64,000 nucleotides of DNA from Deltaproteobacteria bacterium (GTDB taxonomy: Bacteria > Desulfobacterota > Desulfobacteria > Desulfobacterales > SpSt-501). Position 1 is the stretch's first letter. Every line of letters starts with the position of its first letter. The notes beneath the pieces are model-generated. The model searched no databases. It saw only the letters and a list, made by a program, of their open reading frames with translations, and was not told the DNA's origin. A program made the position numbers and the translations under genes. Shown one piece after another: positions 13,594 through 24,731 of this stretch. The stretch lies in contig JACRCN010000079.1 in assembly GCA_016219005.1 (NCBI GenBank), positions 43,771 to 107,770 on the forward strand. The letters run 5' to 3'.

Positions 13594-13686
13594 TTACTCA
13601 TCTCCAGCGCAAAAAACACCCGGCCCGAGCCGGCTGCTACGGCGACGGTTGCGACGGCGGAGGTGTTTGCAGGACAGAGTGTTCAT
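13594..13686 (-). CDS. arginine-rich leader peptide of the argG attenuator
   Basis: A 30-codon frame begins at ATG 13684-13686, about 27 nt after the predicted transcription start, and ends at TAA 13594-13596, just before the terminator hairpin. Residues 10-19 read [10 protein letters not shown], so seven of ten codons are Arg (CGC CGT CGC AAC CGT CGC CGT AGC AGC CGG). An AGAGG lies 11 bases before the ATG. This is the layout of his/trp/leu-type leader peptides, with Arg as the sensed amino acid. Ribosome stalling at the Arg cluster would leave the following segment free to form the antiterminator and allow argG-carAB expression. No homology search could be run. Confidence 0.8.
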   Translation of the reverse strand: MNTLSCKHLRRRNRRRSSRLGPGVFCAGDE

Positions 13687-13719
13687 CAACGAGATAACCT
13701 CTTCTATCAAACCGGCGGC

Positions 13720-13748
13720 AATATGACAAATGGGATAATGCATGTCAA
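13720..13748 (-). promoter_or_regulatory. sigma-70 promoter of the argG leader
   Basis: On the minus strand a perfect TTGACA (13743-13748) is followed by a 17-bp spacer and CATATT (13720-13725, 4 of 6 matches to the consensus). Transcription would start near 13712, about 27 nt before the leader-peptide ATG. Confidence 0.7.
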
Positions 13749-13809
13749 GTTAAAACTTCAGTGAAATTTTCATTTCACAAATACCACGGCATGGAATATG
13801 TAAACGACG

Positions 13810-14949
13810 ATGAGCACAGCATCCTCCTCCCAGAAAGTAATCCCTGCCGGAATGATCGACCTGGGAATCGGCCAGCCTTCACCCTGGCTGTTGCCGGCCG
13901 CCGCCATGCAGAAGGCTGCGGGCCATTGCGCGAAAGATCCCGGGTGTGTGCTGCTCGCCTACGGCGTCGAGCAGGGAGACGGCCATTTCCGGCTGGCCCT
14001 GTCCGGATTCCTCGAGGGGATCTACGGCATGCCGGTCGAGCCGGCCCATCTGCTCGTCACCAACGGCGCCTCCCAAGCCATCGATCTGATCTGCACGCTT
14101 TTCAGCAAGGCGGGGGACACGATCTTCGTCGAGGAGCCGACCTACTTCCTGGCACGCAAAATCTTCGCCGACCACCAACTGGAACCGGTTGCCTTGCCGA
14201 TGGATGAGGACGGGCTGATCGTCGACGCCGTGGAAGGGGAGCTCAAGCGGTCGCGGCCGGCATTTCTTTACAGCATCCCGACCTACCACAACCCGACAAG
14301 CGCCTGCCTTTCCGGCGCCCGGCGTAAACAGCTGGTCGAGCTGTGCCGGAGGTACGAGCTCCTGGTAGTGGCCGACGAGGTCTACCACCCGCTGTCCTAC
14401 ACCTCGGTCCCGCCGCCCCCGCTGGCGGCCTTCTGCACCTCGGCTCCGGTCATCTCGCTTGGATCGTTTTCCAAGATCCTGGCTCCAGGGCTGCGCCTGG
14501 GCTGGCTTCAGGCCGCACCCGAGGTGATCGAGCGCATCGTCAGATGCGGCCTTCTGGACAGCGGCGGCGGCTTGAACCCCTTCACTTCGGGCGTGGTGCG
14601 CAGTGCCCTGGAGCTGGGGTTGGTGGACAAAAACCTCGCCCTTCTGAAAGACACCTATTCCCGTCGGATGCAGGCCATGTGCGCTGCGCTGCGCAGCCAG
14701 ACGCCGGAATCGATCCGCTTCTCGGAGCCCTCCGGCGGGTTTTTCATTTGGCTGTCCCTGCCTGAAGGCAGAGACGCGCTTGCAATCCTTTCCAAAGCAA
14801 AAGAGCGGAACATAGAATTCATGCCGGGCTCGAAGTTCTCAAGCCGACACGGACTGAAAAATTTTTTGCGCCTCAGTTTCGCCTACTACGACACCCCGGA
14901 TCTTTTAAAGGGGATCGAGAGGCTTGTCGCCGTTATCGGTGAATGCTGA
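13810..14949 (+). CDS. PLP-dependent class I/II aminotransferase
   Basis: Fold-type I aminotransferase of the 2-aminoadipate/aromatic (LysN, MocR-catalytic-domain) group. The 379 residues show GIGQPSPWLLP, YGVEQGDGHFRLALSGFL, VTNGASQAIDLI, the cofactor Asp/Tyr in VADEVYHPLSY, the PLP lysine in SLGSFSKILAPGLRLGW, and the C-terminal Arg in LRLSFAYYD. There is no N-terminal GntR domain, so it is the stand-alone enzyme. It is transcribed divergently from argG. The amino acid substrate cannot be told from sequence. The ribosome site before the chosen ATG is weak. Confidence 0.88.
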   Translation: MSTASSSQKVIPAGMIDLGIGQPSPWLLPAAAMQKAAGHCAKDPGCVLLAYGVEQGDGHFRLALSGFLEGIYGMPVEPAHLLVTNGASQAIDLICTLFSKAGDTIFVEEPTYFLARKIFADHQLEPVALPMDEDGLIVDAVEGELKRSRPAFLYSIPTYHNPTSACLSGARRKQLVELCRRYELLVVADEVYHPLSYTSVPPPPLAAFCTSAPVISLGSFSKILAPGLRLGWLQAAPEVIERIVRCGLLDSGGGLNPFTSGVVRSALELGLVDKNLALLKDTYSRRMQAMCAALRSQTPESIRFSEPSGGFFIWLSLPEGRDALAILSKAKERNIEFMPGSKFSSRHGLKNFLRLSFAYYDTPDLLKGIERLVAVIGEC

Positions 14950-15078
14950 TCCGCCTCACCCGATTACGGCGCGCACGGCAAGGATGCTCATGTTTTTTCG
15001 AATCCTTCCTGCAGCAACCCTCATCGACAAGGCAGCCGTGGTTTCGTCCGGAGAAGCGCCGATCGCCTTGAAACACGC

Positions 15079-15603
15079 TTATTCCCCGCCGGCTCCCCGT
15101 TTGCCACCCAGCTCATCGAGCGCTCGTCCTGTGACCCGGAAAATGGTCCAGTCCTGCAGCGGGCGGGCGCCGAGTTTTTGGTAGAACGAGATGGCCGGCT
15201 CGTTCCAGTCCAGCACGGCCCACTCCAGGCGGCCGCAGCCGCTTTCCTTCGCCAGCCGGGCCACGCAGGACAGCAGTGCGCGACCGATGCCTTTGCCGCG
15301 CCAGGCCGGTTCGATGTAGAGGTCTTCGATGTAGATCCCGGGCAATCCCAGGAAGGTCGAAAAATTGTGGAAAAAGAGGGCGAACCCCACCGGGGTGCCG
15401 GCAACTTCGGCGATGACGACCTCCGCGACGCGGCGCGCTCCGAAGAGGAAGCGGCGCAGCGTTGCCGTGTCGGCCTTCACTTCGTGGGACAGCCGCTCAT
15501 AGTCCGCTAAACCTCGGATCAGCCCCAGGATGGCCTCGGTGTCCTTTTCTTCTGCGAAGCGCAGGTTCAGATCCGGCACCTTTGGTGCAGTCCGCGCGCT
15601 CAT
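15079..15603 (-). CDS. GNAT N-acetyltransferase, diamine (SSAT)-like
   Basis: 174-aa GNAT protein with strong resemblance to spermidine/spermine N1-acetyltransferases: LRFAEEKDTEAILGLIRGLADYERL, GFALFFHNFSTFLGLPGIYIEDLYIEPAWRGKGIGRALL (acetyl-CoA loop) and LEWAVLDWNEPAISFYQKLGA. Polyamine or another small amine is the likely substrate; S-(aminoethyl)-cysteine-type substrates are also known in the family. It stands alone on the minus strand and converges with the aminotransferase. Confidence 0.83.
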   Translation of the reverse strand: MSARTAPKVPDLNLRFAEEKDTEAILGLIRGLADYERLSHEVKADTATLRRFLFGARRVAEVVIAEVAGTPVGFALFFHNFSTFLGLPGIYIEDLYIEPAWRGKGIGRALLSCVARLAKESGCGRLEWAVLDWNEPAISFYQKLGARPLQDWTIFRVTGRALDELGGKRGAGGE

Positions 15604-15852
15604 AAGTTAACCCCTTTCCAGCTTCAATCGAGGTCCGATATACGCTGGTCTTCATACGACTCATTTGCCTCCGAAATCAAGCACTCCCGAAACGGTGCCG
15701 CATGTGATGACCGCTGCGGCTGTCTGGCGGGCGGGCTTATTGGTGTTTTTCAAATGAGTTGTGTATACTATGAACGCGTTGCAGGACGGCCTGGCCGATA
15801 TGCCGCTCGACGTCCGACGCCCTCGGGGACATTCCGGCGCGAAGGGAATAAA
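15604..15852. other. intergenic region upstream of the REC-PP2C gene
   Basis: No gene is supported here. An in-frame extension of the REC-PP2C gene up to 15754 exists but is not homologous to a receiver domain and lacks a ribosome site. The true ATG at 15853 has a GAAGGGA site. The region probably holds the divergent promoters. Confidence 0.4.
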
Positions 15853-16989
15853 ATGACAACTGAATCCATTCTCCTGGTGGACGACAACCCGACCAACCTG
15901 CAGATGCTCGTTCAGCTGCTCGAAAAGAGCGTCGGCTGCAAACTGCTGGTTGCCAAGAACGGGGAGACGGCGCTCAACATCGCCCGGAAAACCAAGCCGG
16001 ACCTGATTCTTCTGGACATCATGATGCCGGGGATCGACGGCTTCGAGGTCTGCCGCCGACTCAAAGCGGATCCCGTCACGAGCCCGATCCCGGTCATTTT
16101 CCTGTCGGCTCTGGACGAGACCGCCGACAAGGTGAAGGGGTTGCAGCTGGGAGCGGTGGATTATGTCTCCAAGCCCTTTCAGGCCGAGGAGGTCATCGCG
16201 CGCGTCAACACCCACCTCACCATCCACCGGCTGAGCCGCGAGGTCCAGGAGCAGCGCGACCAGCTGGAGCACGAGCTCAAGGTCGTCTCCGAGCTTCAGC
16301 GCGAGCTCCTGCCCGAGCGGCTGCCCTTCATCGCCGGCCTGAAGCTGGCGGAGCACTACGAGACCAGCCGATATGCCGGCGGAGACTACTACGACGTCGT
16401 CGAGCTGCCGGATGGCCGCTGCGGACTGCTGGTGGCCGACTCCGAAGGCCACAGCGCCCCGGCGGCGGTGATGATGGCCATGACCTGCGCCCTGTTCCGT
16501 TCCTGCCCGGATCTGTACGACGAGCCCGACAAGGTCCTGGACTTCATCAACACCAACCTGTGCAAGGTGAACAAGGAAAGCTTCGTGACGGCCATCTACG
16601 CCGTTTACGACAGTCAGCGCCGGGCGCTTCGCGTCGCCCGGGCCGGCCATCCCCTGCCGGTCCTCTTCAGGCCCGCGGAGGGCAAGGCACGCGAAGTGCC
16701 CTGCGACGGGGTGTTCCCGATGGGGTATGCGGCCTACGAGCAGGTCCCCGTAACCGACATCCGCCTGGAAGCGGGAGACCGTGTGCTCCTTTACACGGAC
16801 GGTGTGTCCGAGCGGTGCAACGCGGAAAAAATGCTCTACGGCGAGGAGCGCGTGTGCCGGCAGATGGAGCGGCCCGGCGTCGATGGGCCAGGGGCCATCG
16901 TGAACGGCATCATGCAGGACCTGGAGGCGTTTTCCGGCGGGCGTCCGGCGGACGACGACCAGGCCCTGTTGCTGGCTTTCATAGAGTAG
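15853..16989 (+). CDS. response regulator with PP2C/RsbU-type serine phosphatase output
   Basis: 378 residues. A receiver domain (1-120) has the acidic pair DDN near residue 10, the phospho-acceptor Asp55 in LILLDIMMPG, and the SKPF lysine. A helical linker follows (about 125-160: HRLSREVQEQRDQLEHELKVVSELQRELLPE). The SpoIIE/PP2C phosphatase domain (about 165-375) has metal-binding Asp residues in YAGGDYYDVVELPDG, LLVADSEGHS and LLYTDGVSE. Such proteins dephosphorylate anti-sigma-factor antagonists in partner-switching systems, but no antagonist or anti-sigma gene is adjacent. The hybrid kinase just downstream may phosphorylate it. Start chosen at 15853 by ribosome site and domain edge. Confidence 0.9.
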   Translation: MTTESILLVDDNPTNLQMLVQLLEKSVGCKLLVAKNGETALNIARKTKPDLILLDIMMPGIDGFEVCRRLKADPVTSPIPVIFLSALDETADKVKGLQLGAVDYVSKPFQAEEVIARVNTHLTIHRLSREVQEQRDQLEHELKVVSELQRELLPERLPFIAGLKLAEHYETSRYAGGDYYDVVELPDGRCGLLVADSEGHSAPAAVMMAMTCALFRSCPDLYDEPDKVLDFINTNLCKVNKESFVTAIYAVYDSQRRALRVARAGHPLPVLFRPAEGKAREVPCDGVFPMGYAAYEQVPVTDIRLEAGDRVLLYTDGVSERCNAEKMLYGEERVCRQMERPGVDGPGAIVNGIMQDLEAFSGGRPADDDQALLLAFIE

Positions 16990-17052
16990 TCCCCACTGCA
17001 AGCGCTTCACGCCGGCCGTCAGGATTTCCAACTAACCCGGAGGAGTGCGGTC

Positions 17053-17871
17053 ATGCTACAGACCGGTTTCGCTTCAAACCAAAGAAACGGCACGACCGCG
17101 CGCTCATGGGCCTCGGCATCCATCGCCGTTATCTTGATCCTGGCCATCCTGATTACCTGCGGCGGCACGGTTGCGGCTCAGACGGCCCCGGCCGGCGAAG
17201 CCCGCGGCACTGCCGCCATCCCCCTTGCGGCCGATGAGCGCGAATGGCTCGCCCGCCGGCGGGACATCCGTCTGGCCGTGGACCCGACCCGGCCGCCCTA
17301 TGAATTCGTGGACAGCCTTAAGGTGTACTCCGGGATCGCCTCGGACTATGTGCGCCGAATCAACGAGGCCCTGGGCATTAACATGGAGCCCATGGTCGGT
17401 CTCAGCCGGGAGCAGGCTGTTGAGAAGTTCCTTGGCGGCGATCTCGATGTCATCCCCTGCGTCGTCGTCATGGAAAAGTGGGGGCAGAGGATGTTGTACA
17501 CGAACCCCTATATGACATCCTCCATCGTGATTGTCACCCGCGAGGATGCCCCCTTCATCAGCAGCGTCCGCGCCCTGACCCCGGAGCGGGTGGCCGTGCT
17601 CATGGGCTATGCCGCCCAGGTGTATCTCGAGGCGGATTATCCCGAAAGCAACTGGGTCCTGGCCGGGACCACCGAAGAAGCCCTTGAAAAGGTGTCAAAG
17701 GGAAAACTGGACGCCTTCATCGGCGATCTGGCCACCATCACCTATGCCACCCAAAGGCTCGGCCTGAAGAACCTCAAAGTGGCCGCCACCACCCCCTACA
17801 GGTTTCAGATGGCTTTCGGTGTGCGCCAGGACTGGCCGGAGCTGGTCACCCTGCTGAACCGCGTCCTGTAG
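17053..17871 (+). CDS. periplasmic solute-binding sensor part of a split hybrid histidine kinase
   Basis: 272 residues: an N-terminal hydrophobic segment/signal (about 24-41), then a bacterial extracellular solute-binding family 3 domain (LAADEREWLARRRDIRLAVDPTRPPYEFVD to YRFQMAFGVRQDWPELVTLLNRVL). It ends at TAG (17869-17871), and the same frame continues without another stop as [26 protein letters not shown] into the membrane span and kinase of the next entry. In BvgS/EvgS-type sensors these are a single protein. The TAG is therefore a premature stop, a sequencing error or a recoded codon. AGGAG precedes the ATG. Confidence 0.75.
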   Translation: MLQTGFASNQRNGTTARSWASASIAVILILAILITCGGTVAAQTAPAGEARGTAAIPLAADEREWLARRRDIRLAVDPTRPPYEFVDSLKVYSGIASDYVRRINEALGINMEPMVGLSREQAVEKFLGGDLDVIPCVVVMEKWGQRMLYTNPYMTSSIVIVTREDAPFISSVRALTPERVAVLMGYAAQVYLEADYPESNWVLAGTTEEALEKVSKGKLDAFIGDLATITYATQRLGLKNLKVAATTPYRFQMAFGVRQDWPELVTLLNRVL

Positions 17872-21173
<3,302 letters not shown>

Positions 21174-21177
<4 letters not shown>

Positions 21178-22709
21178 GCGCTCCGACCGCTGACCCTTCC
21201 TTGGAAGCGCCCAAGGTCCTCATGGTCGACGACAACACCGCCAACCTCCAGGTGCTGCGCGAAAACCTGGACGGGCTCGGCTACAAGCTGTTGATCGCCA
21301 AGAACGGCCGGACCGCACTGGACATCGTGGCCAAAGCCCGCCCCGACCTGGTGCTGCTGGACATCATGATGCCGGAGATGGACGGCTACGAGGTCTGCCG
21401 CAAGCTGAAGAGCGCGGAAGAAACCCGTCACATCCCCGTGATCTTCCTGACGGCCATGGCCGATTCCGAAGACGAGGCCAAAGGGCTTGCTCTGGGGGCC
21501 GTGGATTACATCACCAAGCCGATCAACCCCGAGTTGGTGCGGGCCCGCGTGCGCAACCACCTGGAACTCAAGCGCCACCGCGACCACCTGGAGCAGTTGG
21601 TGCGGATGAAAACGCGCGAGGTGCAGCTGACCCAGGCGGTGATGATCGAAAGCCTGGCAACGCTCGCCGAGTACCGCGACCCCGAGACCGGCGGCCACAT
21701 CAAGCGCACCCAGAACTACGTGAAAGCCCTGGCTGTGAAACTCAAGAGTCATCCCCGCTTCCGCGACTTTTTGGATGAGCAGACCATCGAGCTTCTGTAC
21801 CTCTCGGCACCGCTGCACGACATGGGCAAGGTGGGTGTACGCGACCACATCCTGCTCAAGCCCGGACGGCTGGACGATGCCGAATTCGAACAGATGAAAA
21901 AGCACACGCTCTTCGGAGAAGAAGCGCTGCGGCTGACCGAGCAGAAGCTGGGCAAAAGCACGTTTCTGCGCCACGCGCGGGAGATCGCCGGCTCCCACCA
22001 GGAGAAATGGGACGGCTCGGGCTACCCCCGGGCGCTGAAGGGCGAAGCGATCCCCGTCTCGGGCCGGCTGATGGCGCTCGCCGACGTCTACGACGCCTTG
22101 ATCAGCAAGCGGGTCTACAAGCTGCCGTTTCCCCACGCGCGGGCCGTTCAGATCATCCAGGAGGGGCGGGGCACCCACTTCGACCCCGACGTGGTCGACG
22201 CCTTCCTGGCGCTGGAGGACACCTTCCGCAACATTGCGCTGACCTTCGCGGACTGCGACGAGGAGCGTGAGGCCCTGGGAGGCGCCAAAGCCGCCGATAC
22301 CTGCCTGGGGGGAGGTGTCGCCCGCGTGCTGTTGGCCGAGGACAACCCCATCAACCGGGAGATCATGCTGAGCCAGCTCAGCGCCTTGGGCTACGCGGTC
22401 GAGGTAGCCGCAAGCGGCAAGGAAGCGCTCAGGAAGCACCGGGCAGGGCCATACGACCTCATCCTGACAGATATCGAGATGCCGGAAATGGACGGCTACG
22501 GTTTGGCAGCCGAGATCCGGCGGCTCGAACAGGACGGCCGGCCCCGGACGCCGATATTAGCCATCACCGCCAGTGACTTCGATCTCGATAAGAGCAAGGC
22601 CCGCAGCGCAGGCCTCGACGGCTACATGCTCAAGCCTCTGGACCCCAAGGTTCTTGCGAAGAAACTCGCGGACATCTTCTGCAAACCCGCAAACGCAGAA
22701 AAACCCTGA
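21174..22709 (+). CDS. REC-HD-GYP-REC response regulator, probable cyclic-di-GMP phosphodiesterase
   Basis: 511 residues. REC1 (about 14-130) has VDDN and [14 protein letters not shown] coiled linker leads to an HD-GYP domain with [20 protein letters not shown], the GYP loop in [12 protein letters not shown] and [14 protein letters not shown] second receiver domain follows (about 380-505; [24 protein letters not shown]). HD-GYP proteins hydrolyse c-di-GMP; the metal ligands look intact. The start codon overlaps the stop of the hybrid kinase (ATGA), so the two are translationally coupled, and this regulator is the likely phosphorelay output. Confidence 0.92.
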
Positions 22710-22810
22710 TTGCCGCAAACCACTCAGGACGGACGCTTGCATCCTTGGAGAGTTGCCGGCGCCGCAGGGTTGTCTTGCCTTTTTTCCGCAGCCCCCATGG
22801 AAAGGCCGAG

Positions 22811-23335
22811 CTATTGGGAGGCAAATCGATATGGAAGGATTTCGTGCAACCTGGCGGCAGAGGCGGTCAGGATCACGGCTCCCCCGAAGCCCACCTCCTG
22901 CTTGAAGGCCACCACTCGGTCGCGGATTTGCAGCTTGGGATTTCCGATTTCCGAGACCCGGTACATCACTCGTCGGAGCGGCTTGCCGAGGCCCCGGGCG
23001 GTGAAGGGCCCGCCCGTCTGGTAGAGATCGGCGACATCCGCCGGCGAGACCGTCGGCGGGGGCAGGCCCCGCGGGTCGCCAAACGTCACCTCGTCGAGGA
23101 TCAGCGTGCCCGCCCCGGCCTGGAACACCTCGGTCACCTCGAGGCCGAAGAGCGAGTTGCGCCACGTCAGAACAGCCTGTTCGCCGTCGCGCAGCACGAT
23201 GGACATAATCGTCTTTTCCGTGCCGGCCTGCGTGAGCTCGACCCGCGTGTAGCCGGCTGCGGGCGCCTGCGCCAGCACGCCCAGCCCGATGAGCAATAAG
23301 AGGATGAGGCCGGCAAGGGCAATCTTTGCCTTCAT
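22811..23335 (-). CDS. DUF1850-like secreted protein of the TAXI transporter operon
   Basis: 174-aa exported or membrane-anchored protein (MKAKIALAGLILLLLIGLGVLAQA). The body contains MSIVLRDGEQAVLTWRNSLFGLEVTEVFQAG and LYQTGGPFTARGLGKPLRRVMYRVSEIG, which fit the DUF1850 pattern of small proteins found beside TAXI-family TRAP transporters. Function of the family is unknown; a periplasmic accessory role is inferred from context. A longer frame reaching 23461 exists but reads through a hairpin repeat, so the start at 23335 was chosen. Confidence 0.65.
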   Translation of the reverse strand: MKAKIALAGLILLLLIGLGVLAQAPAAGYTRVELTQAGTEKTIMSIVLRDGEQAVLTWRNSLFGLEVTEVFQAGAGTLILDEVTFGDPRGLPPPTVSPADVADLYQTGGPFTARGLGKPLRRVMYRVSEIGNPKLQIRDRVVAFKQEVGFGGAVILTASAARLHEILPYRFASQ

Positions 23336-23364
23336 TTTATGGAAGGGCTCGCAAGCAGCCAAAA

Positions 23365-23430
23365 GGCTGGAAGGCCGGGAAGCCAGGAGGCTTGATCTTT
23401 CGAGCCTTCCGGCGTCCCGGCTTTCCAGCC
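23365..23430. repeat. 66-bp hairpin repeat between the DUF1850-like and TAXI genes
   Basis: GGCTGGAA (23365-23372) pairs with TTCCAGCC (23423-23430), CCGGGA with TCCCGG, and AGGAGGCT with AGCCTTCC, forming an interrupted cruciform of GGAAG-type repeats. It is unlike a terminator (no T run) and looks like a dispersed palindromic element. Confidence 0.55.
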
Positions 23431-23477
23431 ATGTTGTTTCACTTGAATTAATTACGCTCATGGAGCGGGATGGCCGC

Positions 23478-24470
23478 CTATTTCAGCACACCCTGTTCCT
23501 TGAAATACTGCTGCGCCCCCGGGTGCAGGTATTTTAAGGCATCCGGGGTCACCTGGTTGACCGCCGTATCGGGGGTCATGTCTTTGGCGCCCTTCCACAC
23601 GGCCGACAGCTCGGTTTTACTGTCAAAAATGGTTTTCACGATCAGGTACATCTTATCCTGGGGGAACTTGTCCATGGCGGTCAGCACCGCTGTGATGGCG
23701 ATGGCCGGCACGTCGCTGTCCAAACCCGAGTAGACGCTTTTTTTAAAGGCGCTCTTGTGAAAGACCCCGGGGTTGGCCTTGAAGATTTTCTCCCGGACCT
23801 CGCCGTCCAAGGGCACCAGTACCATCTTCAGGCCGGGGGTCGAAGCCAGATCGATGATGGAGGAGGTGGGCACCGCCCCGCTCCAGAACATGGCCTGGAT
23901 CTTGCCGTCCTTGAGTGCCGCCACCGACTCGGTCGCCCCGAGCTTCTCGCGGCTGAAGTCCTTGTTCCAGTCGATGCCGAGGGCCTTGAGCACGTAGTCG
24001 GCCTGCTCCTCGGTGCCGCTGTTGGGCGCGCCGACGGACACGCGTTTGCCCTTCAAGTCCATGATGGTCTTGACCCCGGTGCCCTCGGTGGTCACGATGT
24101 GCAGCGGCTGCTCGTAGAACCCGAGCACCAGCCGCACGTTGGGCGTGCCCGAAAGGCCGGGCACCTTGCCCTGGTTCGCCCACACCACGTGGTAGTCGTA
24201 GCAGAACGCCATTCCGGCCCGGCCCGCGGCGAGCAGCTTCAGGTTGTCGATGGCGGCGGTGGTGGCTTCCGAGGAGGCATCCGTGTTGGGCACCTTCTGG
24301 CCGATGAGTCCGCCGATGGCGCCTCCCAGCGGGTACCACACCCCGCCGGTACCGCCGCTGACAATGCTGAAGGAAAGCTTGCCCTGGGCGTGCGCACTCG
24401 ATGCCGACAGGGCGAGCAGGGCGAAAACGGCCATAGCGCAGGCGATTGTCCAGAATTTCTGATTTCTCAT
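23478..24470 (-). CDS. TAXI-family TRAP transporter solute-binding protein
   Basis: Periplasmic binding subunit of a TRAP-type, ion-gradient-driven importer. The start at 24470 is fixed by GGAGGATTGCG just upstream. Signal peptide: WTIACAMAVFALLALSASSAHAQ. The mature domain begins LSFSIVSGGTGGVWYPLGGAIGGLI, the hallmark of the TAXI family (TRAP-associated extracytoplasmic immunogenic). Later motifs are IMDLKGKRVSVGAPNSGTEEQADYVLKALGI and DGKIQAMFWSGAVPTSSI. TAXI proteins are associated with glutamate, 2-oxoglutarate and other organic acids; the ligand here is unknown. The permease is encoded next door. Confidence 0.93.
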   Translation of the reverse strand: MRNQKFWTIACAMAVFALLALSASSAHAQGKLSFSIVSGGTGGVWYPLGGAIGGLIGQKVPNTDASSEATTAAIDNLKLLAAGRAGMAFCYDYHVVWANQGKVPGLSGTPNVRLVLGFYEQPLHIVTTEGTGVKTIMDLKGKRVSVGAPNSGTEEQADYVLKALGIDWNKDFSREKLGATESVAALKDGKIQAMFWSGAVPTSSIIDLASTPGLKMVLVPLDGEVREKIFKANPGVFHKSAFKKSVYSGLDSDVPAIAITAVLTAMDKFPQDKMYLIVKTIFDSKTELSAVWKGAKDMTPDTAVNQVTPDALKYLHPGAQQYFKEQGVLK

Positions 24471-24512
24471 CGCAATCCTCCTCGACAAATAAAAGGTTTA
24501 GCCGCTGAGTTT

Positions 24513-24659
24513 AACAAGGATGTTGAAAAAGAAGCATCCGGCCGTCCGCCAGGGCGTGCGGCGTTTTGGAACGCGCAGCCTATAGCGATAGGTGCGCAAT
24601 TACCATAGCCGCACAACGCCGCCTCGCCGCCTTAGGCGCGGCTTTTCAACACCCTGTTG
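24513..24659. mobile_element. MITE-like element with imperfect terminal inverted repeats
   Basis: About 147 bp, non-coding. The left end AACAAGGATGTTGAAAAAG (24513-24531) and the right end GCTTTTCAACACCCTGTTG (24641-24659) are imperfect inverted copies sharing the core AGGRTGTTGAAAA. The interior has short hairpins (CCTATAGCGATAGG) and GC-rich palindromic segments. It lies between the TAXI binding protein and its permease. Elements with ends of this kind are familiar from deltaproteobacterial genomes from memory; no search was possible. Confidence 0.5.
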
Positions 24660-24731
24660 CACCATAACCCGACATGCAGGATGATCTGACGCTGATCAGC
24701 CCTTGAACACGGAAGCCGGCTCAAGGCGACC

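Noticed and set aside
17869..17871. Pyrrolysine recoding of the in-frame TAG
   Set aside because: Not excluded, but the product is a sensor kinase rather than a methylamine methyltransferase, TAG ends other intact genes here, and no pyl gene is visible. A mutation or base-call error is simpler.
23336..23461. N-terminal extension of the DUF1850-like protein to position 23461
   Set aside because: The extra 42 codons translate a hairpin repeat and place the signal peptide internally.
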